In this document: positions 25,419 through 32,238 of the stretch, piece after piece | Numbering within the stretch: position 1 is the first letter of the stretch | Layout of the letters: every line of letters starts with the position of its first letter | NCBI GenBank assembly: GCA_964448015.1 | Contig: CAYUUV010000004.1 | Span: forward strand, 1 to 40,269 | Origin: JACKGS01 sp964448015 | GTDB taxonomy: Bacteria; Patescibacteriota; Saccharimonadia; Saccharimonadales; UBA7683 | Direction: 5' to 3' | DNA length: 40,269 nt | Notes under the pieces: generated by a model | Seen by the model: the letters and a program-made list of their open reading frames with translations, nothing else | The model's database searches: none | What the model was told of the DNA's origin: nothing | Made by a program: the position numbers and the translations under genes

Positions 25419-26714
25419 ATGTTAGACATTCAATTTATTCGCGACAATCCAGAGTTAGTGACTGAAAAGTCTCAGCAAAAAGGCTACACAATTGATATCA
25501 AGCAGTTGCTTGGTTTTGATGAAAAACGGCGTGACTTGCAACAGAACATAGAAGTCTTGAGGCGTCAGCGTAACGAAATTGCCGAAAGTATGGCCGGCGC
25601 AAAACCATCAGAGCAACAGATTGCTGCGGGTAAAGAAGTAAAAGCACAATTAGCTGATCTTGAGCATCAATTTGCCACAATCGACAAAGAGTTTTTAGAA
25701 CTACTCAAGAAGATCCCTAATATGCCGCTTGAAAGCGTGCCCGTGGGTACCTCAGAAGATGAAAATGTGGTCACAAAAACTGTCGGCGAAAAACCAAATT
25801 TTGATTTTGAACCAAAAAATCATGCTGAAATTGCAGAGGCCAAAGGCTGGCTCGACAAAGCTCGTGCTACCAAAATTGCTGGTGCGCGCTTCGTGTACAC
25901 CAAGGGTGATTTAGTACGCCTGGAGTTTGCACTGTGGCAATACGGTATGACCGTTTTGGGCGACGAACAAATTTTGCAGCAGATTATTGATGAACATAAC
26001 CTCAAAGTCAGTGCCCGTCCGTTTACGCCCGTTTTACCACCGGCGGTTGCTAAAAAATCTGTTTTTGAAGCAACAGGCCGCTTGAATAAAGAAGAGCAGA
26101 CCTACAAGTTTGAAGGCGAAGACCTGTGGATGAACGCTAGCGCCGAACACACTATTTCACCCATGTATATTGACGAAATTCTCACCGAGGCTGAGCTGCC
26201 CATCAGATACGTTGGCTACACAACAGCCTTTCGGAAAGAAGCTGGAACGTACGGCAAAGACACTGAAGGCATCTTTCGACTGCATCAGTTTAATAAACTC
26301 GAAATGGAAAGTTTTTGTACGGCTGAAACTTCGCTTGACGAGCATCTCTTTATGGTTGCGATTCAAGAATACCTTATGCAGCAGCTGGGGCTCCCGTATC
26401 AGGTGCTTGAAAAGTGTACCGCCGATATTGGCCGCCCTAATGCCAAGGGTGTGGATATCGAAGTCTGGCTACCAAGTCAGCAGACCTACCGCGAAACGCA
26501 TACCGCAGATTACATTACCGACTATCAGGCTCGTGCCATGAAGACGCGGGTGCGCCGTAGCGACGGTACGATTGAACTGGTGCATACGAATGACGCAACC
26601 GCCTTTTCGCAGCGACCACTGATTGCCATTATTGAAAACTGCCAGAACTCCGAAGGTGATGTTGTAGTCCCTGAGGTGCTTCGTCCATTTATGGGCGGCA
26701 AAGCAGTCATCTAG
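25419..26714 (+). CDS. serS: Seryl-tRNA synthetase
   Basis: The 431-residue enzyme charges tRNA-Ser. The N-terminal long coiled-coil arm that binds the tRNA variable arm is visible at about 28-105 (FDEKRRDLQQNIEVLRRQRNEI), followed by the class II core with TAFRKEAGTYGKDTEGIFRLHQF (motif 2) and a motif 3 ending in NDATAFSQRPLIAIIENCQ. Length is normal. The TATACT box (25406-25411) ends 7 bases before the ATG and there is no SD. Confidence 0.96.
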   Translation: MLDIQFIRDNPELVTEKSQQKGYTIDIKQLLGFDEKRRDLQQNIEVLRRQRNEIAESMAGAKPSEQQIAAGKEVKAQLADLEHQFATIDKEFLELLKKIPNMPLESVPVGTSEDENVVTKTVGEKPNFDFEPKNHAEIAEAKGWLDKARATKIAGARFVYTKGDLVRLEFALWQYGMTVLGDEQILQQIIDEHNLKVSARPFTPVLPPAVAKKSVFEATGRLNKEEQTYKFEGEDLWMNASAEHTISPMYIDEILTEAELPIRYVGYTTAFRKEAGTYGKDTEGIFRLHQFNKLEMESFCTAETSLDEHLFMVAIQEYLMQQLGLPYQVLEKCTADIGRPNAKGVDIEVWLPSQQTYRETHTADYITDYQARAMKTRVRRSDGTIELVHTNDATAFSQRPLIAIIENCQNSEGDVVVPEVLRPFMGGKAVI

Positions 26715-26918
26715 GCATACAAAAAACAGTTTCCACTTACACTCCGTCGTCCGTAGTCTTTCTGATGCTACCCTTATTTCTGATTTTGTTTTTGCATCGG
26801 TGGTTCGGTATTCGGGTTTGGCTGGAGCAGCGGGGGATCACTGCGATTTGCTTGTTGCGTACATCTATTTGTTGTCACAATGAGGTATAATAGAAGTGTA
26901 AAACGAAAAGGAGTGTAT
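26715..26918 (+). promoter_or_regulatory. Intergenic region with hpf promoter
   Basis: A TATAAT box lies at 26886-26891 with a weak -35, followed by AAAAGGAG and the hpf ATG at 26919. The region upstream holds a short open frame (from about 26768) that runs through the -10 box and is not considered real. Confidence 0.6.
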
Positions 26919-27287
26919 ATGATCACAAAAATCGATATTACCGGAATCCACTATGAACCAACTGACGAACTGAAGAAATATGTGATTAAAAAAATATCTC
27001 GGCTCGATCGTTTTGTGCCGCGCCATGCTCGTAAGAATCTCACCGTATCCGTTAATCTAGAAGAACGTAAAACCAAAACTGATCGCAATCAGTGCGAAGT
27101 TATTCTTCATATGCCCGATCAGCCCATCACCGCAAAAGAAGCGACCGTCAACATGTTTGCCGCAGTTGATATTGTCGAAACAAAATTGAAAGCGCAACTG
27201 AAAAAATACAAAGCAACCCACGGAGGCGACAAGCAAGATCACCACGGCGTTCTCCGCCGCTTCTTCCGCAGCCAAAGCAACGGGTAA
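26919..27287 (+). CDS. hpf: Ribosome hibernation promoting factor, short form
   Basis: The 122-residue protein begins MITKIDITGIHYEPTDELKKYV and matches the HPF/YfiA (RaiA) fold: beta-alpha-beta-beta-beta-alpha, with the basic helix IKKISRLDRFVPRHARKNL and the C-terminal EATVNMFAAVDIVETKLKAQLKKYK. It binds the decoding centre of idle ribosomes. Only the N-terminal domain and a basic tail are present, so it is the short form. I take ATG 26919, where AAAAGGAG is properly spaced, rather than 26880, which lies in the promoter. hpf is commonly next to secA; here a 5-kb island separates them. Confidence 0.93.
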   Translation: MITKIDITGIHYEPTDELKKYVIKKISRLDRFVPRHARKNLTVSVNLEERKTKTDRNQCEVILHMPDQPITAKEATVNMFAAVDIVETKLKAQLKKYKATHGGDKQDHHGVLRRFFRSQSNG

Positions 27288-27420
27288 GATTAGTTCCTGA
27301 TTAGCAATGTACGGTGGCTTCCGACGATATCGGCAGCGTAGCTTAGGGCACTAGTTATGAAACCAAAGGTGCATGTGTAGTTTATTATTCCGAAGGTTTC
27401 GCCATTCAAGTCTCAAACTC

Positions 27421-27449
27421 TTGACAAAATCATCACAGTGTCCTATAAT
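27421..27449 (+). promoter_or_regulatory. Consensus promoter of island unit 1
   Basis: TTGACA (27421-27426), spacer of exactly 17, TATAAT (27444-27449): both hexamers are perfect. Transcription should start near 27456, just before the palindrome TCAGTT-AAC-AACTGA at 27461-27475, which has a counterpart after the promoter of unit 2. Confidence 0.88.
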
Positions 27450-27906
27450 GGTTTTCAGGATCAGTTAACAACTGACCGCACCTTACAGTATATTCGTTGT
27501 AGAACTAAGCTAGAGCGCCCTTAGAGTTATCGACCCTTTGAAGAAAGATTGGTGCCGAAACTCGTGAATTGGCTTTATTCTATAACCTCACTACATCTAT
27601 AAAAGAGGTAAGACCAGCTCTGCTTGACCGATATTTATTAGTGCTCAGCAACTTTAAGAGACCTACTCTTAATAAAATAGTATTGAAAAATATACAAATA
27701 CATCATATCCATATGTTTTATACGTAATAAATGTGTTGATAGTCTCACATCTGTTTTTATTGGTGATTCCAAAAAGATAGTTGTGGGAGGATCAATTCCT
27801 ACCAGACTGAGGAGTCGGCTCAAAGACGCAAGTCTTCACACCAAACCCTCGCATGGCGCGTTAAAACCACGTAATTTACCAAGACCCAATGTAGAAAGGT
27901 AAACAG
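27450..27906 (+). ncRNA. Long leader of island unit 1, probably structured
   Basis: About 450 bases lie between the promoter and the first start codon and contain no plausible gene. Visible elements are the palindrome at 27461-27475; a hairpin with arms AACTAAG and CTTAGAGTT near 27502-27527 that is followed by TTATC, as hairpin A of the 3' elements is; an A+T-rich middle (about 27640-27780); and small hairpins near 27805-27840 (GACT-GAGG-AGTC and AAGAC-GCAA-GTCTT). The leader ends GTAAACAGTTG, similar to the AAAACAGTTG in the 3' element. It does not match RNase P, tmRNA, 6S or SRP RNA. Confidence 0.5.
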
Positions 27907-28299
27907 TTGAATCAGCAACTACGTAGTGAGCGTGGTGAGATCACGGCTGGGGGCATCGCCCTTACGATCGTGCTCGCCCTGCTGGCCGTTGGCGTCATCG
28001 TCGGTGGCTACCTCGGTGGCTGGTGGCTCAAAGAAGACGCCACCAACCGAAACACCGGCATCGCCAACGAGTCGGTGGCACGTCAGTCAGCCCTCCAAGA
28101 TGAGCTGATCAAGCTCAACGAAGAGCTGGCTGATTTGGACGTCACCATCGGTAGCGTCACGGACGCCGTCCAAGTGCAGCGTCTGGAGGCGCAGCAAGAA
28201 GCCATGGAGGAGCGCTTTTGCTCCGCCTACGGCAAGTTCAACAACCAGATGGCGCTCCCCCAGAGTGTCATCACCCGAGGCGTGGAGGCCTGCAACTGA
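27907..28299 (+). CDS. Single-pass membrane protein, island unit 1
   Basis: I do not recognise a family. The start is TTG 27907, set by AAAGG 8 bases upstream. The 130-residue product has a short N-terminus (MNQQLRSERGEITAGG), one strongly hydrophobic helix (about 16-39), a charged coiled-coil-like stretch (DELIKLNEELADLDVTI), and a C-terminal domain with two cysteines (ERFCSAYG and the final EACN). Its end overlaps the lipoprotein gene (ATGA), so they are coupled. The base composition and GC-ending codons differ sharply from hpf and secA, pointing to transfer. Confidence 0.75.
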   Translation: MNQQLRSERGEITAGGIALTIVLALLAVGVIVGGYLGGWWLKEDATNRNTGIANESVARQSALQDELIKLNEELADLDVTIGSVTDAVQVQRLEAQQEAMEERFCSAYGKFNNQMALPQSVITRGVEACN

Positions 28300-28898
28300 T
28301 GAAGTACCTGACCGGCAAGAAGAAGTACGGGATCCTCGTGATCATCCTCGCGATCGTCCTGGTGGTGTCATCGTGTTCCAAGAGCGACACCCCGAGTGCC
28401 GTCTCACAAGACAAGAACACAGCTGCCCAGCAGCTGCTCGATCTCCAGAAGGCGCATCCCACACCGCGGTTCACGCGGTCGCAGCTGCGCCAGAACCTGA
28501 TCGAGATCACCACCGCCCAGGCGGAGACGACGGCAACGACGTCCTTCTTCTGGAACCAGGGGGTGGCCACGCCCGTGCATTCGTGCCCGAGCATCGGCTT
28601 CCCGATACCCACCACCATGCAGCTCACCAACCCCGAGCAGAGCGTGCGGATGGGGAGCGATGGCAGTGGTTCGCACACCCTCCCGCTCGCGGAGCAAACT
28701 GGTGTTTACACCGGTGAATCGACGGGTACGTACGTGATCTGCGTCGATGCCGAAGGCAACGGCTACGCCATGTACTGGGAGGGCTTTGTCCAGACGGTGG
28801 CCGGTCCGGCCGAGTTTGTCGACGGACAGGTCAAGCTGGTTGGCCCGCCGAGCTTCGACTTCACCGCATCGTCGGAGGAGCTGAAGAAAGGCAACTAG
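28299..28898 (+). CDS. Lipoprotein, island unit 1
   Basis: The 199-residue product has a basic N-terminus (MKYLTGKKKYG), a hydrophobic stretch and a lipobox VVSSC, so Cys23 would carry lipid and the protein sits outside the membrane. The rest includes an ALA-poor linker, two further cysteines (HSCPSIGFP and YVICVDAEGNGYAMYW) that may bond, and Thr-rich helical and beta segments. I cannot assign a family. It overlaps the membrane-protein gene by 4 bases and shares its G+C-rich codon use. The 3' structured element with a hammerhead ribozyme begins 36 bases after its stop. Confidence 0.8.
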   Translation: MKYLTGKKKYGILVIILAIVLVVSSCSKSDTPSAVSQDKNTAAQQLLDLQKAHPTPRFTRSQLRQNLIEITTAQAETTATTSFFWNQGVATPVHSCPSIGFPIPTTMQLTNPEQSVRMGSDGSGSHTLPLAEQTGVYTGESTGTYVICVDAEGNGYAMYWEGFVQTVAGPAEFVDGQVKLVGPPSFDFTASSEELKKGN

Positions 28899-28933
28899 CC
28901 CAACGGCTTAAACTGAACTACCTTTCTCGGGTC

Positions 28934-29115
28934 TAGAGAACTCTGACTGTAGAGTTATCCTGTGAAGTGGCGCATCAGCGCACGCGGAGGAAAACAGTTG
29001 GCAGAGAGATGCCAGATTCAAATATCTCTACTGAGAGCGCACCCTTCGGGGTGCAGCTCTCAGACGATCCTTAGAGTAAAAGCTAAGCTGATGAGCTGTA
29101 GGGCAGCGAAATCGT
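28934..29115 (+). repeat. Structured 3' element, copy 1 (hairpins A-D plus ribozyme)
   Basis: A 182-base element that recurs at 32239-32418. Hairpin A: AACTCT-gactgt-AGAGTT (28939-28956). Hairpin B: GCGC-atca-GCGC (28970-28981). Hairpin C: TGGCA-gagaga-TGCCA (28999-29014). Hairpin D: CTGAGAGC / GCTCTCAG enclosing GCACCC-TTCG-GGGTGC (29031-29063), capped by a UUCG tetraloop. The hammerhead follows directly. C and D differ from copy 2 by compensatory changes. ACTGT in loop A could pair with ACAGT at 28994-28998, a possible pseudoknot. Confidence 0.88.
29064..29115 (+). ncRNA. Type III hammerhead ribozyme, copy 1
   Basis: All core parts are present in order: stem III strand ACGAT, cleavage base C (29069), stem I CTTAG (29070-29074) with loop AGTAAAAG and CTAAG (29083-29087), the core CTGATGA (29088-29094), stem II GCTG-TAGGG-CAGC (29095-29107), the core GAAA (29108-29111), and the closing TCGT (29112-29115). 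U16.1 pairs A15.1. Stems I and II are capped, stem III is open, making it type III. Cleavage is predicted after C29069, leaving a 2',3'-cyclic phosphate on the upstream RNA. It lies 3' of unit 1 and before the unit 2 promoter. Confidence 0.93.
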
Positions 29116-29127
29116 AATCACATTTTA

Positions 29128-29156
29128 TTGACTGTATATCTAAAAAATAGTATAAT
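29128..29156 (+). promoter_or_regulatory. Promoter of the ubiquitin-like operon (island unit 2)
   Basis: TTGACT (29128-29133), spacer of exactly 17, TATAAT (29151-29156). It starts 12 bases after the ribozyme. The predicted start is near 29163, a few bases before the palindrome TTCAGTT-CAC-AACTGAA. Confidence 0.87.
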
Positions 29157-29170
29157 TTACTACTCAGAGG

Positions 29171-29200
29171 GTTCAGTTCACAACTGAACTTTTGTTTTTT
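29171..29200 (+). terminator. Leader terminator/attenuator or operator of unit 2
   Basis: GTTCAGTT (29171-29178) and AACTGAAC (29182-29189) form an 8-bp hairpin followed by TTTTGTTTTTT, a Rho-independent terminator placed only about 10 bases after the predicted start site. TGAACTG at 29209-29215 could pair with CAGTTCA (29174-29180) as an alternative. The palindrome core is shared with unit 1 (27461-27475), where no T-run follows, so it may instead be an operator. Confidence 0.65.
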
Positions 29201-29252
29201 AAAAATCTTGAACTGATATTACAACCGTAATCGACTGAAAGGGTTCTTTACG

Positions 29253-30638
29253 ATGGACCGTAGAAGAAGGCCTGTCCAGCTTCTTGATGTCTTGGATGAG
29301 GTGCTCCTCTGGGTGCTCGTCCCTGTGGCTCTTGTCTATGTGGCGGTTTTTGTAGTAGGATCAGCACTTTTTGGTCTGACTGCACTGGATCACAATGACA
29401 TCGCTGAGAAGCGGGAGGGCATTGTGAAACTACTACTTTCTTATCAAGAAGATGCGAAGGATATGAGTGAGGCGACGCGTAGTGCGCGCAGGGAAACTGC
29501 GGCACAGATGCTGAATTTCGAGGCTCAGTACCAAACAGATGAGTTTGAGTATTTTGGCTTCAGTGAAGGTGAGCTTAAGCAATTGCAAGAGGTCAAGAAA
29601 ACTGGTAAGCCGATTGAACTCGATACAGATCGGCTCCATTACAGCGAATTCTTGGCTGTTGCGTTTTCGCAGCAGATACTACTAGGAATCTACGTCGTGC
29701 TTTCTTGCGCAACACTTTATAATGCTTGTGACAAGCTTGCATATAATCACCGACTGGCGGACTTGCCGTGGCGACGTGGCTGGCCGTGGGTGATAACCCT
29801 TTTGGGTGGACCACCTTGGTGGATTGCTATGTTCTTGAGTAGTCTTTTGCTCAAAAAGGATCCTCCCTTGCCTCAGGTGAGGGGGGATGCGCCCGTACCT
29901 ACCGTTACGGTGGCAGAAGACGGCGTGCAAACAGATACTGCTGACACGAATCGTCGAGTAGTTGGATCGTATGTGAGTGCGCCGCGTTCGGCGCGTGAAA
30001 CCTACACACAGCTTCGAATACATGGTGCCGCGAGGTACCGTGAAGAGAAGAAGCACCAGTTGGAATCTAAAATTGAAAATAGTCGTGAGCACATGCGTAC
30101 TCTTGGAAAGGGCCTGCAACAGGCCCAGGATAACATGAATAAGCTCAAGGCTCAGCATAAACTACTACTTGCTACAGAGGATACCGTAGGTGATAAGCCT
30201 GCTTCCCTCGAAGTAGTGGGTGAGGAGTTTGATCGGATGATGAAGCTGCCGGGTGTTCTGGCGGTACAGGTGGTGAATAGCCATATTCGATTGATTGTCC
30301 GCGCCATACATCACTATGAGGGAGTGGCTTACGACCTTGGTGACTGGCAAATAGACTTCGGTGCTGATCTGCTCTCTATTTCGGCCCAAGAGCTTCGCTC
30401 GGGCGTGAAGGAATCATGGAGAGTTGATGACTACCCGGTATATCGCATAGGTGGTGGATTCTGCTTCGGCGAGAGAGTGACCACCATTAATGAGCATATG
30501 CGCAAATCGCAGTATCTCGAGGCGATTGCACTCGCGGTTGAGTGCTTGCATTCAGTTAATGAGAACGACAGGAAACACGTTCCCAAGGCATTCTACACAT
30601 ACAAGGAGGAGCCTAGTGATGGGCAGACAACAGAGTGA
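29253..30638 (+). CDS. Membrane-anchored protein with putative E2-like domain
   Basis: The 461-residue protein has three predicted membrane helices (about 17-40, 133-157, 178-200), a charged linker, a coiled coil (about 255-305) and a C-terminal domain (about 320-447). In that domain the run YDLGDWQIDFG, then DYPVYRIGGGFCFGER with Cys404, then a helix ending LHSVNENDR, resembles the flap, the His-Pro-region-to-active-Cys segment and the final helices of prokaryotic E2-like enzymes. I infer an E2-type conjugating domain from this and from the neighbours (JAB, E1, Ubl); the canonical HPN is absent. It would hold conjugation at the membrane. The JAB gene overlaps its end by 20 bases. SD GAAAGGG precedes ATG. 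Confidence 0.55.
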   Translation: MDRRRRPVQLLDVLDEVLLWVLVPVALVYVAVFVVGSALFGLTALDHNDIAEKREGIVKLLLSYQEDAKDMSEATRSARRETAAQMLNFEAQYQTDEFEYFGFSEGELKQLQEVKKTGKPIELDTDRLHYSEFLAVAFSQQILLGIYVVLSCATLYNACDKLAYNHRLADLPWRRGWPWVITLLGGPPWWIAMFLSSLLLKKDPPLPQVRGDAPVPTVTVAEDGVQTDTADTNRRVVGSYVSAPRSARETYTQLRIHGAARYREEKKHQLESKIENSREHMRTLGKGLQQAQDNMNKLKAQHKLLLATEDTVGDKPASLEVVGEEFDRMMKLPGVLAVQVVNSHIRLIVRAIHHYEGVAYDLGDWQIDFGADLLSISAQELRSGVKESWRVDDYPVYRIGGGFCFGERVTTINEHMRKSQYLEAIALAVECLHSVNENDRKHVPKAFYTYKEEPSDGQTTE

Positions 30639-31263
30639 TGCGCAGGGATTAGTGCCTCGCGTACAGATTCCGATAACGATTTGGCAGAAAATGATGGGCT
30701 ATGTCCTCAACTGCCCGGTTGAGATCAACGGCTTCGGTTTCATCGAGGTTCACAGAGGAATCATTCGGGTGAATGACGTGTTCATCTTGGATCAGACTGC
30801 AACTCCGGCCGCTGTAGAGACGGACGAACAGGCTCTTGGGCAGTACGTGTATGACTTAATACGCCAAGGGGGTGACCCCGGTGCTATTAAGTTTCAGTGG
30901 CACAGTCATGTCAACATGGCTGCGTATTTCTCTTCGGTAGATACTGACAATATCGACCGCTGGGTAGGCGATTGGCTCTTGAGTCTGGTTGCGAATAAGC
31001 AGGGTGAGTACAGCTGTCGGTTGGACGTGCTGCGTCCAATTCGTGTGGGTGTGCCCGTACGACCTGAATTCATTGCAGACATGCCCTTGGGCTTGCTTGA
31101 TGCAACTGCGAATGAGGTTTCGGCTAAGGTGAAGGTTGTGCGTAACGGCTTCCGTCGTGGAAACCGACCCGTAGAACTGGACCCCCTTGCTGCGGCAAGT
31201 CCGTTGCACTTCGATCCAGAAGACATCGAATTCTTTTTGGAGGAGGGTACACATGGACGCTGA
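30619..31263 (+). CDS. JAB/JAMM metalloprotease (deubiquitinase-like)
   Basis: The 214-residue product has the full JAMM zinc site: Glu35 in NCPVEINGFGF, then HSH at 95-97, Ser105 and Asp108 in the pattern HxH-x7-SxxD. These ligands are those of Rpn11/AMSH-type isopeptidases and of bacterial JAB proteins linked to E1/E2/Ubl operons. It would cleave Ubl from targets or from a precursor. The C-terminal third is basic (VVRNGFRRGNRPVE) and then acidic. The start is ATG 30619 with SD AGGAGG; a longer frame from 30490 lies inside the E2-like gene. It overlaps the E1 gene by 11 bases. Confidence 0.9.
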   Translation: MGRQQSDAQGLVPRVQIPITIWQKMMGYVLNCPVEINGFGFIEVHRGIIRVNDVFILDQTATPAAVETDEQALGQYVYDLIRQGGDPGAIKFQWHSHVNMAAYFSSVDTDNIDRWVGDWLLSLVANKQGEYSCRLDVLRPIRVGVPVRPEFIADMPLGLLDATANEVSAKVKVVRNGFRRGNRPVELDPLAAASPLHFDPEDIEFFLEEGTHGR

Positions 31264-31921
31264 TTACTCCGGGCAGACCGATATCTTCGATCCTGATGCC
31301 TTCACGTGGCCTGTCCATGTGATTGGGGCGGGTGGTATTGGTAGCGCTCTGTTGTTGCCCTTGGTAAAACTTGGGCTTCGTAGTACGCTGCATGTGTGGG
31401 ATGCTGACGCCGTCGAATCCCACAATGTCCCGGCGCAGCTGATTTACCGGCGTAAGGACGTCGGGAAGGCCAAGGTGGCCGCAGCTGCAGAAATCCTGAC
31501 TGATTATATAGAGCCGCAATGCACCTTCATTACCCATGAGGAGTTCGTGACCGCTGACACATGCCTCGATGGTGTGGTAATTAGCGGGGTGGACAGCATG
31601 CGTGCTCGGGAAGGTATTTGGGAAGCAGTAAAGTTCAACTCGGACGTTCCACTGTATCTTGATGGTCGGATCGGGGGTGAGCAGATGACCTTGCTCACAT
31701 TGAACCCGTCTGATATCGACGATGTGGAATTCTATGAGGAAGACTGGCTGTTCCCCGATAGTGAAGGCGCGCCACTGCCTTGTGCCGCGCGAACGGTTAT
31801 TCACCCGCCAACAGTTTTGGCTGGCCACATCGTGGCTCAGTTGACACGGTTCGCTCGCGGGTTACCTCCAAAACGGTACATCGACGTACACGTTAAGGAA
31901 ACCCAGGCCTTCGTTGCCTAG
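31253..31921 (+). CDS. ThiF/E1-like Ubl-activating enzyme
   Basis: The 222-residue protein is a compact ThiF/MoeB/E1 domain: nucleotide loop GAGGIG (25-30), acidic strand VWDADAVESHN (Asp50, Asn58, Gln62), GKAK with Lys72 and Lys74, Mg-binding Asp114 in SGVDSMRAR, and a late cysteine motif PLPCAARTVIHPP with Cys177, the likely thioester-forming residue. These enzymes adenylate the C-terminal Gly of a ubiquitin-like protein. It lacks the C-terminal ubiquitin-fold domain of eukaryotic E1. The ATG at 31253 has a GGAGG SD; the longer frame from 31187 is inside the JAB gene. Confidence 0.9.
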   Translation: MDADYSGQTDIFDPDAFTWPVHVIGAGGIGSALLLPLVKLGLRSTLHVWDADAVESHNVPAQLIYRRKDVGKAKVAAAAEILTDYIEPQCTFITHEEFVTADTCLDGVVISGVDSMRAREGIWEAVKFNSDVPLYLDGRIGGEQMTLLTLNPSDIDDVEFYEEDWLFPDSEGAPLPCAARTVIHPPTVLAGHIVAQLTRFARGLPPKRYIDVHVKETQAFVA

Positions 31922-31977
31922 GTGATTTCACAACCACAACACCAAACCACCCGCAAGGGTGAAAGGAGTAATACCAC

Positions 31978-32226
31978 ATGAGTAACAACGATACGCTTAC
32001 GCAGCCGGATACGACCCCGCAGTGGGTCCAGGTTGCGGTTCTGGGCGGTGACGTCCAGCAGCTGGACTTCGAAGACGGGATGACCGTCGCAGAGGTGCTC
32101 CAAGCTGCTCAAATCGAGAGCACTCAAGGTTCCGTGGTCCAGGTGAACGGCCGAGCCGCTGCTGCCGACGAGATCGTCGAGCCCGGCTCGGTGGTGCAGG
32201 TGACCAGTCGTGTGAAGAACGGCTGA
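31978..32226 (+). CDS. Ubiquitin-like (ThiS/MoaD-fold) protein ending in Gly
   Basis: The 82-residue product fits a beta-grasp fold: strand VQVAVLGGDVQQLDFEDG, helix TVAEVLQAAQI, strand SVVQVNGRAAAADEIVEPG and the final strand SVVQVTSRVKNG. It ends in a single Gly at the C-terminus with nothing beyond it, so it needs no trimming before activation by the E1-like enzyme encoded 56 bases upstream. Family relatives include sulphur carriers and bacterial Ubls; the E2-like and JAB genes favour protein conjugation over sulphur transfer. A good SD (AAAGGAG) precedes the ATG. A 3' structured element follows 12 bases after the stop. Confidence 0.85.
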   Translation: MSNNDTLTQPDTTPQWVQVAVLGGDVQQLDFEDGMTVAEVLQAAQIESTQGSVVQVNGRAAAADEIVEPGSVVQVTSRVKNG

Positions 32227-32238
32227 TTTCAGTTCAAG

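Noticed and set aside
26768..26891. Short hydrophobic open frame before hpf
   Set aside because: It reads through the hpf -10 box, lacks an SD and has no supporting features.
27288..27420. Possible tRNA or attachment site between hpf and the island
   Set aside because: No cloverleaf or T-loop can be drawn, no integrase is present, and no flanking duplication apart from the 3' elements was found.
27530..27565. A possible third hammerhead in the unit 1 leader (TTGAAGA ... GAAAC)
   Set aside because: The essential C3 is T, and no stem II or stem I can be drawn.
27640..27760. Group I intron-like P7 pairing (GAGAC with GTCTC)
   Set aside because: The surrounding P, Q, R and S core sequences are absent and no split gene surrounds it.
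27638..27823. Reverse-strand open frame of 61 codons in the unit 1 leader
   Set aside because: No SD, promoter or family likeness; it lies in A+T-rich noncoding leader.
28998..29117. A 39-codon TTG-started open frame with a GGAGG SD inside 3' element copy 1
   Set aside because: In copy 2 the equivalent start (GTG at 32302) leads to a different frame that stops at 32382, and changes between copies preserve base pairing rather than codons. The SD-like GGAGG is conserved, so I keep it as an RNA feature only.
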